The translations under genes and the position numbers were made by a program. This document shows, piece by piece, positions 1-9,161 of a DNA stretch of 64,000 bases. Positions within the stretch are counted from its first letter, which is position 1; every line of letters starts with the position of its first letter. Location of the stretch: NCBI RefSeq assembly GCF_000735135.1, contig NZ_JPLZ01000008.1:35726-99725 (forward strand), read 5' to 3'. The notes beneath the pieces are model-generated. The model searched no databases, was not told the DNA's origin, and saw only the letters and a program-made list of their open reading frames with translations. The DNA comes from Chryseobacterium sp. FH1 (GTDB lineage Bacteria; Bacteroidota; Bacteroidia; Flavobacteriales; Weeksellaceae).

Positions 1-201
1 ATACACCATTCCTGGCCATCCTTTTTGTTTTTGTTGCTTTCCGGAAAAGAACCACCCGTCTTTCTCGTTGGGTTTCCAGCCAGTCTTGCTCACAAAACCT
101 TTAGTTCCGCCACCTTTCTTCGAGTTTCCTCCACCACCACAACTTACAAGTAGCATTGTTGCACCTAAAGTAATTATCGAAAACAGCCTGATTTTTTTCA
201 T
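1..201 (-). CDS. gldJ: GldJ gliding motility / T9SS lipoprotein, N-terminal part
   Basis: Only the first 67 codons are in the window; the gene runs off the left edge. The start is the ATG whose complement ends at 201. The protein begins with a short basic stretch, a hydrophobic segment and a lipobox ending LLVSC (Cys21), then a Gly/Ser/Lys-rich linker and a GWKPNEKDGW segment leading to PGMVY, as in GldJ just before its sulfatase-modifying-factor-like domain. GldJ is an outer-membrane-associated lipoprotein needed for gliding and for stability of the T9SS GldK ring. The divergent porU-porV neighbours match the gldJ-porU-porV order known from Flavobacterium johnsoniae, which supports GldJ over its paralogue GldK. 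Confidence 0.85.
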   Translation of the reverse strand, partial: MKKIRLFSIITLGATMLLVSCGGGGNSKKGGGTKGFVSKTGWKPNEKDGWFFSGKQQKQKGWPGMVY

Positions 202-360
202 AATTTATATAGAAATTTCAAAGTACAAAGAAAAAGTAAATTCTTTAATTAATCAAATAATGTTTGTCTTTTTTTGATAAAACGCAATTAATTTAATTTT
301 ATTATATACCATTTTTTTAAAAAAATCGTTTATTTTGTATTCTCAATTAAAATTCCCTTG

Positions 361-3300
361 ATGAAATTTAAATTTTATATTTTCGCTCTTTGCGTTTTCT
401 CTGTATTTGGCTATTCTCAAAAGATCAATCTTGCCTGGGATGGTTATAAGGAAATGGACTATGGAACTCAAAAAGTGACCTATCCTTTTTTCACCAATCA
501 CAATTATCAAGTAGAAGGCAATACAATCTTGGCCAGCCTGAATATCAAGACCAATAATCAGATTACCTTAGATCAATTTGTTTGGGAAACTCTTCCTGCG
601 AAAGACATTCAAGATCTGAAAATCAATTCCCTTCCCAGCAAACCGCAAACCAGTGTTTATTATTTCTTTAATGAAGCTGAAAAAGCAGAAAGTGCCAACA
701 TCACTGTCGAAACTTTAAAAGTGGAGAACAATAAAATCTATAAATTAGTTTCATTTAACATTAATCAAACCAGTGAAAAAAGTTCTACTCAATTTAAAGG
801 TTCTAATAAATATGGTAGCTCTGAAAACCCATTAAAATCTGGCACATTCTACAAGATAAAAGTAGACAAATCTGGTATCTTCAAAATTACTAAACAATTT
901 TTGCAACAAAATGGTATCAACGTAGCCAATATCAACCCAAAAAATTTCAGAATTTATGGTAACGGCGGATTGATGTTGCCAGAGCACAACCAGGATGGCC
1001 GATATGATGCTTTACAGGAAGACGCAATCCAAGTGATAGGTGAGGAAGACGGGGTTTGGAACGATAATGATTATGCACTTTTTTACGCACAAGGTCCCAA
1101 TGGCTACAATCTTTATGATCTTGGAAACGGAAATGGTCATAAAAGAACCGACAACAGGGATAATGATGATGCTATGAACAATGTGGTCAACCTTTATGAG
1201 GATTTTTCATTTTACTTTATCAACTTTGATATTGGACCGGGAAAAAGAGTTCAAACCGTGGACCGGAATTTACCATCGGCTTTGATCAACCGATACGATG
1301 ATTATCAAGTTATAAATGAAGAAAAATTTAACCTAGAAAAACTGGGAAGAATCTGGACTGGAGATGTTATTTCTGGCACAAGAGAAATCACCTTCACAAC
1401 AAGAAGCCCAATGCGAGCAGATGACGCTGTAAAATTCAGAACGCGGGTCATTGCACACGATGCACAATCCGCAAAAGTGACAATGGACGTCAATGGCTCT
1501 AGAAACGAATCAACTTTAGCCTCTAATTCGGAAGGTTACGTTCGATTGACCCATCAAGGAACATTATTCAACCAAACCAGCAATACTTTAAAATTCAACT
1601 ACATAAGCACCATCAGTGCTAATCCTAATGCGACTTTTTACTTTGATTATGCCGAAGCGCAATACAAAGAAGATTTGAGTTTCAACAATACGCAGATGAA
1701 CTTCCGTGACTTTGAGATAGTAGAAGGAAGCAATGACTTGTACGGTTTTTCTATTGCCAACGCCACTGGTATTGATCAAGTTTGGGATGTCTCTGATGTG
1801 ACTACGCCGAAAAGGATGACAAATAAAAATAGCCAAAACTCAGTTTTCAATTTTGGATATTTGGCCGATAGTGGATTTTTCAATAATGAGTTTACAGCTT
1901 TCAGAAATGACTCTGGTTTTTCTCCCCTTTTCGTAGGCAAAATCGACAATCAAGACCTTTCTGCACTTAGAAGTGTTGATTACCTAATTATTACACAACC
2001 CTCGTTTATCAGTCAGGCACAAAGACTAGCAAGCTATCATCAATCTAAAAATGGCTATAATGTACAGGTTGTAGATGTGAACAAGATCTATAACGAGTTC
2101 AGCAGTGGAAGTAAAGATATTACAGCGATAAGAGATTTCGTAACCAAATTGAACACACCAGCTGGTTCCTTAAAATATGTATTGTTGTTGGGAGATACCT
2201 CTTATGACTTCAAAAACAGAATACCGAACAATTCAGATATCATTCCTAGTTACCAAAGTGCGGCTAGTGCAGACTTGGAGAACTCATATGTGACTGATGA
2301 TTACTTTGTAATGACTAAGCCTCAATCAGAAAAGTTCTTGTATCAAATACTTCCTGATCTTCCGATTGGAAGATTGCCAGCCGCAAACATACAGGAAGCT
2401 AAAACAATGATAGACAAAACATTGTCTTACTACAATGCTCTCCCAGGACAATCTTCGCCTTTCGGAGAATGGAGAATGAAACTGAATTTTGTAGCAGATG
2501 ATGATTTTGAAGGAAGCGGACCGAAAAGAGCTGATGGCACAGACATACCTGGCCCTTTCCATTTCCTTGTAGATTACGCCATTAAGAGTAATTTTGAAAC
2601 AAATACAGACAAACCAGAATATAACATTAGAAAATTATATTTAGACGCATTCCCAGCAGTTACAAGTGCAGGTGGGCAGAGATTCCCTCAGATCAACCAA
2701 GCGATTACAAATGATGTAGGAAACAGCTTGTACCTATTCTATTTTGGACATGGAGGTATCAATGGTTGGGCTCAAGAAAGAGTTTTAACGTCTACTGAAG
2801 TTCAAGGTTTTAATAATTTCACTTCTGTATATAGCAGATTTCCTGTTGTTTCCACCATTACTTGTGAGTTTACACTATGGGACGAGCCATCCACATTTTC
2901 TGTCGGGGAACAAGTGATAAAACATCCTACAGGAGGAGCTGCGACCATGATTACTTCAAGTCGCAAAATATCAGTAGATTACGGTAGAAAATTCACGACT
3001 CTTTTAACAGACCATATCTTCAAACTTTATGGTGATGAATTTATATCATTGGGAGATGCCCATCTTCTTGCAAGGAAACAATATTACTATTATCCTACAA
3101 TCGGATATGGACAATCTTCACAGCCTTTGCGAGTTAACTTCCTAGGAGATCCCGCAATGAAGCTTAGCAGACCAAAACGATTACTGAAAATAGATGAAGT
3201 AGAAACGCCAGTTCCTGGAAAAATCAGAGCTTTGGATTTTGTAAAAATTAAAGGTCATGTAAATAAAGCAGATGGAACTTTAGACAACACTTTTAATGGA

Positions 3301-4332
3301 CGCGTGGTTATTAATATTTTTGACAAGAAAATTAAAAAGACAACTTTAAATAATGACAATCATCCTGCACTAAATAATAAATTGACTTTTGACGAAGAAC
3401 CAAGTGCCATTGTAAAAGCTTCTGGAACTGTTATTAATGGAAATTACACCGTTGAGTTTTACGTTCCTAAAGACATCAATTATGAAGTTGGAAACGGAAG
3501 AATCCTTGCTTACGCTGATAACTTCAGCAGAACAAGTCCAAATCCAGATGCATACGACGTTTTCACAAACCAAGTGCAATCTGTTGGTGATATCAACCCA
3601 GACGGAATCAACGATTCTGAACCACCAGCTGTAAATCTCTATATGAACAACACCAACTTCGCAAACGGTGGCATCACAGATCAAAATCCAGTATTATTAG
3701 CCTGCGTAAGAGATAATATGGGAATCAACTCCACAGGTGCCGGCATTGGACACGACATCACCTTTGTTTTGGACGGCGATGTGATCAATACCACAGCAAT
3801 CAATGATTATTATTCTTCTGGAGACGGCAATGGTTGTACAAGCGATTTGCAGGATTACCAAAAAGGATCTGTGACTTTCCCTCTCCGAAGTCTTTCACCA
3901 GGTGAGCATCAATTGGTTTTTAAAGTTTGGGACATCAACAATAATTCTACCAGCTCTACGTTAAACTTTGTAGTAAAAGACGAATCCGAGAAAAAACTGA
4001 CAGTCAACAGACTGCTGAACTGGCCAAATCCTTTTACCAACAAGACTTACGTTCAGTTTGAGCACAATTGTGATGATGCCTTGGATGTGAATGTTCAAAT
4101 CTACACCATCACTGGAAAAATAGTGAGAACATTGACGACAAGCGTATCAGCAGAACCTTTCCTACAAGGCTTTAGAACACCAAGACAAGCCATAGAATGG
4201 GACGGAAAAGATGATTTTGGTGACACTGTTGCAAAAGGTACTTATATTTTTAAGATATTTGCACGCAGCCAAAATCAGGAGAAATGTTCCGGAAGCGCTA
4301 CAGCTGTTGAAAAAATGGTATTATTAAAATAA
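361..4332 (+). CDS. porU: PorU, type IX secretion system sortase (C25 gingipain-like peptidase)
   Basis: A 1323-residue exported protein. PorU removes the C-terminal sorting domain of T9SS cargo at the cell surface and attaches cargo to the outer membrane. A signal peptide covers about residues 1-20, ending GYSQ. The central part is a peptidase C25 domain with the expected catalytic His797 in YFGHGG and Cys835 in TITCEF. The C-terminus is an Ig-like FlgD-type domain (motifs NWPNPF, GTYIFKI). The ATG at 361 is preferred over the TTG three bases upstream. porV follows after 45 bp, probably in the same transcript. Confidence 0.95.
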   Translation: MKFKFYIFALCVFSVFGYSQKINLAWDGYKEMDYGTQKVTYPFFTNHNYQVEGNTILASLNIKTNNQITLDQFVWETLPAKDIQDLKINSLPSKPQTSVYYFFNEAEKAESANITVETLKVENNKIYKLVSFNINQTSEKSSTQFKGSNKYGSSENPLKSGTFYKIKVDKSGIFKITKQFLQQNGINVANINPKNFRIYGNGGLMLPEHNQDGRYDALQEDAIQVIGEEDGVWNDNDYALFYAQGPNGYNLYDLGNGNGHKRTDNRDNDDAMNNVVNLYEDFSFYFINFDIGPGKRVQTVDRNLPSALINRYDDYQVINEEKFNLEKLGRIWTGDVISGTREITFTTRSPMRADDAVKFRTRVIAHDAQSAKVTMDVNGSRNESTLASNSEGYVRLTHQGTLFNQTSNTLKFNYISTISANPNATFYFDYAEAQYKEDLSFNNTQMNFRDFEIVEGSNDLYGFSIANATGIDQVWDVSDVTTPKRMTNKNSQNSVFNFGYLADSGFFNNEFTAFRNDSGFSPLFVGKIDNQDLSALRSVDYLIITQPSFISQAQRLASYHQSKNGYNVQVVDVNKIYNEFSSGSKDITAIRDFVTKLNTPAGSLKYVLLLGDTSYDFKNRIPNNSDIIPSYQSAASADLENSYVTDDYFVMTKPQSEKFLYQILPDLPIGRLPAANIQEAKTMIDKTLSYYNALPGQSSPFGEWRMKLNFVADDDFEGSGPKRADGTDIPGPFHFLVDYAIKSNFETNTDKPEYNIRKLYLDAFPAVTSAGGQRFPQINQAITNDVGNSLYLFYFGHGGINGWAQERVLTSTEVQGFNNFTSVYSRFPVVSTITCEFTLWDEPSTFSVGEQVIKHPTGGAATMITSSRKISVDYGRKFTTLLTDHIFKLYGDEFISLGDAHLLARKQYYYYPTIGYGQSSQPLRVNFLGDPAMKLSRPKRLLKIDEVETPVPGKIRALDFVKIKGHVNKADGTLDNTFNGRVVINIFDKKIKKTTLNNDNHPALNNKLTFDEEPSAIVKASGTVINGNYTVEFYVPKDINYEVGNGRILAYADNFSRTSPNPDAYDVFTNQVQSVGDINPDGINDSEPPAVNLYMNNTNFANGGITDQNPVLLACVRDNMGINSTGAGIGHDITFVLDGDVINTTAINDYYSSGDGNGCTSDLQDYQKGSVTFPLRSLSPGEHQLVFKVWDINNNSTSSTLNFVVKDESEKKLTVNRLLNWPNPFTNKTYVQFEHNCDDALDVNVQIYTITGKIVRTLTTSVSAEPFLQGFRTPRQAIEWDGKDDFGDTVAKGTYIFKIFARSQNQEKCSGSATAVEKMVLLK

Positions 4333-4377
4333 TAAAAACATCAATATATCGGTAAATTTTACCTTAAAAGAACAAAA

Positions 4378-5511
4378 ATGAATTTAACAAAAAGATTATT
4401 TCTTGGATTAGGATTAGGTGTGAGTGCCTTTGCTTTTTCTCAAAGTGGTGTTCAGCCCGTACTTACTGGTGCGCCATTTCTAAGAATCTCTCCAGATGCA
4501 AGAGCAGGTGGTATGGGAGACCAGGGTGTTGTAACCTCTACAGATGTATTTTCTCAATTCTGGAATGCGGCAAAATATCCGTTTGCTAAGACTTCATCTG
4601 GAGTCGGCGTAAGTTACACACCATACATGAGTAAGTTGACGAGTGATGTATTCTTACTTTACGGATCATTCTACACTTTCATAGGCGATGAGGAGCGTTC
4701 TACTTTGAGTGCGAGTTTGTACTACTTCAATATGGGAGAAGTGAACTTGACAGAGCTAGATGCTGGTAACAACATCCGTGACAACGGTACTGTAAAACCA
4801 AATGAATTCTCAATTGATTTGGCGTATGGTCTAAAGCTGACAGACAACTACTCTATGGCAGTGACTGGAAAATTTATCCGTTCAGATTTCGGAAGTTTCA
4901 ACTCAGACAGCAGTTTCAAACCTGCCAACACTTTTGCAGTAGATGTTTCAGGTTACTATATGTCTCCAAAACATGAGAGCATCAGTGGCTACGAAGGTCG
5001 TGTAAAAGGAGGTTGGGCCATTCAGAATTTGGGTCCAAAGTTAGATTACACAGGTGACGAGGAATCCAGATCTTACCTTCCTACAATGGCAAGATTAGGT
5101 CTTGGATATGATTTGCTGATCGATGATATGAACCGTTTCAGCTTAAGTGGTGAAGCTTCGAAAATATTGGTTCCTGGTCCAGACGAAGTAACTGGTGAAG
5201 TTCCAAACGTAGGTCCAATTGCCGGAATCGGAAAATCTTTCAACAACAAGAAAAGCATTATGTTCAGTGGTGCAGCAGAGTATTCTTACGATGAGACTTT
5301 TGCTTTGAGAGCTGGATATTTTGCAGAAGCGCCAGAACAAGGAGCAAGACAATATGCCACTGTGGGTGTTGGTTTCAAATATGCATCTTTCGGATTGGAT
5401 CTTTCTTACCTGATCAACACTTCAAAAATCAACACAGCGTTGGACAACACGCTTAGATTTGGTTTGACTTGGAACATCGGTAGCGAGACTTACAACGCAC
5501 AAGATTATTAA
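4378..5511 (+). CDS. porV: PorV, T9SS outer membrane shuttle protein
   Basis: A 377-residue beta-barrel protein with a signal peptide (about residues 1-21, ending FAFS). It has the family's N-terminal pattern, including FLRISPDARAGGMGDQG near residues 36-52 and FWNAAK. PorV collects T9SS substrates at the translocon and delivers them to PorU. Many alternating amphipathic strands and a C-terminus of outer-membrane type agree with a FadL-like barrel. The gene lies 45 bp behind porU and ends at a strong terminator. Confidence 0.95.
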   Translation: MNLTKRLFLGLGLGVSAFAFSQSGVQPVLTGAPFLRISPDARAGGMGDQGVVTSTDVFSQFWNAAKYPFAKTSSGVGVSYTPYMSKLTSDVFLLYGSFYTFIGDEERSTLSASLYYFNMGEVNLTELDAGNNIRDNGTVKPNEFSIDLAYGLKLTDNYSMAVTGKFIRSDFGSFNSDSSFKPANTFAVDVSGYYMSPKHESISGYEGRVKGGWAIQNLGPKLDYTGDEESRSYLPTMARLGLGYDLLIDDMNRFSLSGEASKILVPGPDEVTGEVPNVGPIAGIGKSFNNKKSIMFSGAAEYSYDETFALRAGYFAEAPEQGARQYATVGVGFKYASFGLDLSYLINTSKINTALDNTLRFGLTWNIGSETYNAQDY

Positions 5512-5535
5512 TCCATAATCTCTTTAAATAAATTT

Positions 5536-5568
5536 TGCCAGAGCATTTCGCTTTGGCATTTTTTTTTG
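5536..5568 (+). terminator. Rho-independent terminator after porV
   Basis: A 9-bp stem (TGCCAGAGC with GCTTTGGCA, one G-T pair, 5-nt loop) at 5536-5558 is followed by a run of T. It ends the porU-porV transcript. Confidence 0.85.
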
Positions 5569-5634
5569 ATTGAATTTAAAATTAACTTTACGTTTAATAC
5601 CATCCTCATTATCTTTTTAAAACAATACTTTCTG

Positions 5635-5642
5635 TAAATTTG
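5635..5642 (+). promoter_or_regulatory. Promoter -7 box (TAAATTTG) of the FUSC gene
   Basis: An exact match to the Bacteroidota -7 consensus TAnnTTTG. Only four bases separate it from the ATG at 5647, so transcription should begin at or beside the start codon and the mRNA is predicted to be leaderless. Confidence 0.6.
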
Positions 5643-5646
5643 TAAT

Positions 5647-7905
5647 ATGAACTACAGTTCCGAACTCAAAAAATTCCTCACCAGCCAATACATCTATTCC
5701 GGAGCAAGAATCGCTCTGGCGATCGTGATTCCAAGTATCATCTTGGCACAGTTTGGTTTGCTGAAGGAGTTTTTTCTGTTTCCACTCGGAACCAGTTTTG
5801 TAGGATTGACAGATCAGCCGGGACCATTTACAAGAAGAAGAAACACACTGCTACTATCAGTTTTCAGTTTCTTCCTCATTGCACTTCTCGCCAGCTTGCT
5901 CAAGGGATTTCCGATTGCCGTTTACATTCAGATCATCGCGTTTGGATTTTTCTTTTCGATGATTGGGGTTTATGGAATTAGATTGGCGACTTTCGGTTCT
6001 ATTGCGCTTGTCGTGCTCAGTATCTTTATTGATGGACATCTCACGGGCGAAGATATTTTCAAAAGTTCTTTTATATTTTTCCTTGGCTGTCTGTGGTTTT
6101 TTGTGATTTTCTTAATCGTCACGAGACTGCAACCTTACAAATTGGCCAGTCAAATTGTAGGCGAGAATTACCTCGAATTAGCAGATTACTTAAGGATCAA
6201 AGCAAAATATTACACCAAAAATCCCGACTTTAATGGACTTTTGAATCAATTGATCTCTCAACAGATCAAAATCAAAAACCACCAAGAAGACACAAGAGAA
6301 ATTGTTTTCAAAACCAGACAGATCGTCAACGAATCTACGACGCAAAGTAGAATCTTGATGTTGATGTTTCTCAATTCCATTGACCTCTACGACAAACTTT
6401 TGACGTCCGAAAATGATTACAAAAAGATGAATCACGCTTTCGGCGACACGACTTTGCTCCACAACATTCACGACTATTTGCTGGCGATGGCAGATGAATT
6501 GACGAATCTCGGAATTTCGCTTCAAAGCGGCTTGACGTTCAGGCAAGTCACCAATTTTGATGAAGAACTGAAGAAGATCTACGATGAATTCTTCGAACAC
6601 AGATCAAAGAAGTTTTCTTCCGAAACCTTGGAAGATTTTATAATGATGCGCCAGATCTTGATGCGAATCACAGAAATCACAGACGAAGTCAACACGATTC
6701 TGAAAGTTCATTCACAAGACAAAAAACTCGCAAAAAGTTTATCTTCCGGGTTGGATTATTCCAAATTTCTACCAAAAGAAGAAAAACTGAATCTCAAAGT
6801 TTTAGTTTCCAATTTATCGCTTGACTCTGGACATTTTCGTCACGCGATCAGAGTTACAATTGCATTGTTGATCGGTTACATTGTTTCTCAATTTCAGATT
6901 CTTGGCATTGGACATTCGTACTGGATTCTCATTACCATTATCGCCATTTTGAAACCCGCTTATGCGACAACCAAACACCGAAATCTCCTCCGACTTTTCG
7001 GAACCATTGCTGGCGGTGTGATTGCTTATATAATCTTGTATTTTGTAAAAGAACCTGGTGCAATTCTATTCATTCTTTTATTAAGTATGATCCTGTGTTT
7101 CAGTTTGTTGAAATCAAAATATTTTTGGGCAGTTTTTTTTATGACGATTTACATCTTCCTTTCTTTCAATTTCTTAAGACCTGGAAATGTCAATCTGATT
7201 TTCAAAGATCGAATTTTGGACACTTTGATTGGTGGCTCCGTGACTTTCTTGGTGGCATATTTCATTTTGCCAGTTTGGGAACACACACAGAATTTGGCTT
7301 TGATGAAAAAATCTTCCAAAAGTAATCTGGATTATTTCCGATTGGTAATGGATCAATTTCTGAAAACAGAAGTCGTGGATCAGGATTTCCGATTGAAAAG
7401 AAAAAATGCGATCATCGATTTGGCAAATCTTTCCGACAACTTCCAAAGGATGATTTCCGATCCGAAAAATCAACAGAGAAAATTGGAAACAGTTCATCAA
7501 TTCGTAACCACAACGCATTTGATAACAGCCTACACAGCTTCATTATCTCAATATTCAAAATCCGGACACGACTTTCCCGAAATCGATCTTCAGAATTGGA
7601 AAATCAAGATTTCGGCAGAATTGTTACGAACCTCTTCCCTACTTTATCAAAAAGATCTGGACGAACAAATCAGATTTGAAAGCCACATCAAACCAGAAGA
7701 TCAAGTTGCCAATTTGTTAGAAAAAAGAAAAGCCGAATTGGAAAGCCAAGTGATTTCTAATGACCGAAATCCTTTTGCAATCAGCCATTTGACGGAAATC
7801 AAAAACATTCACGAACTTTTAGAATTAATCTATGATGTCGCCAAAGACCAGCGAAAAATCATCGAGGAATATTTGATCTATCAATCTACAACGGCAAAAC
7901 AGTAA
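5647..7905 (+). CDS. FUSC family inner membrane protein (YccS/YhfK-like)
   Basis: A 752-residue protein with the double-module layout of FUSC/aromatic-acid-exporter-like proteins. A cluster of hydrophobic segments covers about residues 18-165, a long soluble helical region 170-385, a second membrane cluster about 395-540 (IGYIVSQF, HSYWILITIIAILKP, TKHRNLLRLFGTIAGG) and a soluble tail. The HSYW...LKP and RxxGTxxG motifs typify the FUSC_2 domain. The substrate is unknown; relatives export small aromatic acids or similar molecules. It has its own promoter and overlaps the convergent PPTase gene by 25 bp at the 3' end. Confidence 0.85.
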   Translation: MNYSSELKKFLTSQYIYSGARIALAIVIPSIILAQFGLLKEFFLFPLGTSFVGLTDQPGPFTRRRNTLLLSVFSFFLIALLASLLKGFPIAVYIQIIAFGFFFSMIGVYGIRLATFGSIALVVLSIFIDGHLTGEDIFKSSFIFFLGCLWFFVIFLIVTRLQPYKLASQIVGENYLELADYLRIKAKYYTKNPDFNGLLNQLISQQIKIKNHQEDTREIVFKTRQIVNESTTQSRILMLMFLNSIDLYDKLLTSENDYKKMNHAFGDTTLLHNIHDYLLAMADELTNLGISLQSGLTFRQVTNFDEELKKIYDEFFEHRSKKFSSETLEDFIMMRQILMRITEITDEVNTILKVHSQDKKLAKSLSSGLDYSKFLPKEEKLNLKVLVSNLSLDSGHFRHAIRVTIALLIGYIVSQFQILGIGHSYWILITIIAILKPAYATTKHRNLLRLFGTIAGGVIAYIILYFVKEPGAILFILLLSMILCFSLLKSKYFWAVFFMTIYIFLSFNFLRPGNVNLIFKDRILDTLIGGSVTFLVAYFILPVWEHTQNLALMKKSSKSNLDYFRLVMDQFLKTEVVDQDFRLKRKNAIIDLANLSDNFQRMISDPKNQQRKLETVHQFVTTTHLITAYTASLSQYSKSGHDFPEIDLQNWKIKISAELLRTSSLLYQKDLDEQIRFESHIKPEDQVANLLEKRKAELESQVISNDRNPFAISHLTEIKNIHELLELIYDVAKDQRKIIEEYLIYQSTTAKQ

Positions 7906-8492
7906 TGATCAAAAAAGAAGATCTGAGCTTTGAAGAAATCTTCATTTTCCAGATCATACACTCGGCTTTTGACCGTAAACTGCTCTTGTAGTTCGAAAGG
8001 TAAAACGTCGTAATGTTTTTTCAATGACCAATGTTTGCTGTGATGGATTTTATATAATGCTTCTTTCACGCACCAAATCGCGGTAAGGAAATCCATTTCT
8101 TTAGAATTATCAATATAAAGATCTTCGTGCAGAACGAACTTGTGACGGATATTTTTGATCTTTTCCTTTCTTTTCTCAAGGTCGATTCCCACTTTTTTGG
8201 TGGAAATTGCTAACGCTGCCAACGGATAAGAATGGCTGATCGAAATGTGAAAATCCTGTGGAAATAGATAAGGTTCGCCGTTTTCTCTGTAAAGAATCTT
8301 GTGATCCGGAAGTAAGACTTTCAGCATTTTGCGTACCATCAACACCTCAGCAATTTTGTTGGGATGATAGCCCAGAATCTTATCTTGATTTTCTGGTTCC
8401 AACAAAAAATCAACATCCAGTTCTTCATCCTTGTCAAATTCCCAGATCAGGATTTTTGCAACATCATCGGAAAGATCTTTGTAAAGTGGCAT
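7881..8492 (-). CDS. 4'-phosphopantetheinyl transferase superfamily protein
   Basis: A 203-residue protein carrying the Sfp/AcpT-type signature: VGIDLE with Asp104 and Glu106, and WCVKEALYK with Trp140, Lys143 and Glu144, the magnesium and CoA binding residues. Such enzymes move phosphopantetheine from CoA to a serine of a carrier protein. I chose the ATG at 8492 (MPLYKDL); a 227-residue reading from 8564 adds an unusual hydrophobic, Tyr-rich leader. The gene overlaps the FUSC gene tail-to-tail by 25 bp. Its carrier protein is not evident here. It may be the housekeeping AcpS substitute or serve a secondary pathway. Confidence 0.85.
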   Translation of the reverse strand: MPLYKDLSDDVAKILIWEFDKDEELDVDFLLEPENQDKILGYHPNKIAEVLMVRKMLKVLLPDHKILYRENGEPYLFPQDFHISISHSYPLAALAISTKKVGIDLEKRKEKIKNIRHKFVLHEDLYIDNSKEMDFLTAIWCVKEALYKIHHSKHWSLKKHYDVLPFELQEQFTVKSRVYDLENEDFFKAQIFFFDHYCFAVVD

Positions 8493-8634
8493 CAGCAATT
8501 TTTTGATGTGATAAAAGTAGTAAAAAGATATTGAAGTCAAAATCTCAAAAATTGGAGACCTCAACTTAAAAATTCCTTAAATTTTCAGATTTAAGATTTG
8601 GTTAACATTTAAGCAAGTAAATTTGCATCATCGA

Positions 8635-9012
8635 ATGAAAAAAAGTATCATATATCTATTGATGGGAATTTTTCTGCTATTCTTGGCAGAAAAGAATCAA
8701 TCTATTGATTTCCAGCAAGATGTAACGACTCAAAATATCTCTTTTAACTTTCTTTCATTTGCGAAAAAACACCACCTCAATCATTCCTTAGAAAAAGCTT
8801 CTTTCCAGCAGATCAGTGATTCGCTTGACTCTCCGGAAGAAATGGATCTCAGTTTTTCCAATTCCTTGGATGCGATTGCAGTGCTTGCTGTTTTTGGTTT
8901 GGGTTACTTATTCCACGCCTTTTTCAAACGTACAAAACAGAAATTCCACGAGCCAGAAACCATTATCTACTCTGTCAAAAGGTTTATTATGCTCCGTTCT
9001 ATCCGTATTTAA
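8635..9012 (+). CDS. Small membrane protein of unknown function
   Basis: A 125-residue protein with an N-terminal hydrophobic segment (about residues 5-20) and a second one at about 79-98, ending in a basic tail. I do not recognise a family. The ATG at 8635 is preferred over the TTG at 8623. It lies between the divergent PPTase gene and the RND operon, 149 bp before the adaptor gene, and could be transcribed with it. Confidence 0.55.
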   Translation: MKKSIIYLLMGIFLLFLAEKNQSIDFQQDVTTQNISFNFLSFAKKHHLNHSLEKASFQQISDSLDSPEEMDLSFSNSLDAIAVLAVFGLGYLFHAFFKRTKQKFHEPETIIYSVKRFIMLRSIRI

Positions 9013-9161
9013 AATTCACTTGTTCAAAAACATTCTTACCCTTATTCCAAAGCGGTAACATTCCTCGTTGTTTTTGAAATTTCACCGATTCAAATATTTC
9101 ATTTGAGATTAATGATTCTTTGTGAGCATTAATCCAATCCTTAATTAAAAAAATAAAAATT

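Noticed and set aside
68..277. Plus-strand ORF of 69 codons at the left edge
   Set aside because: It is antisense to the gldJ start and ends in AT-rich intergenic DNA.
358..360. TTG as porU start
   Set aside because: The ATG three bases later gives a normal signal peptide.
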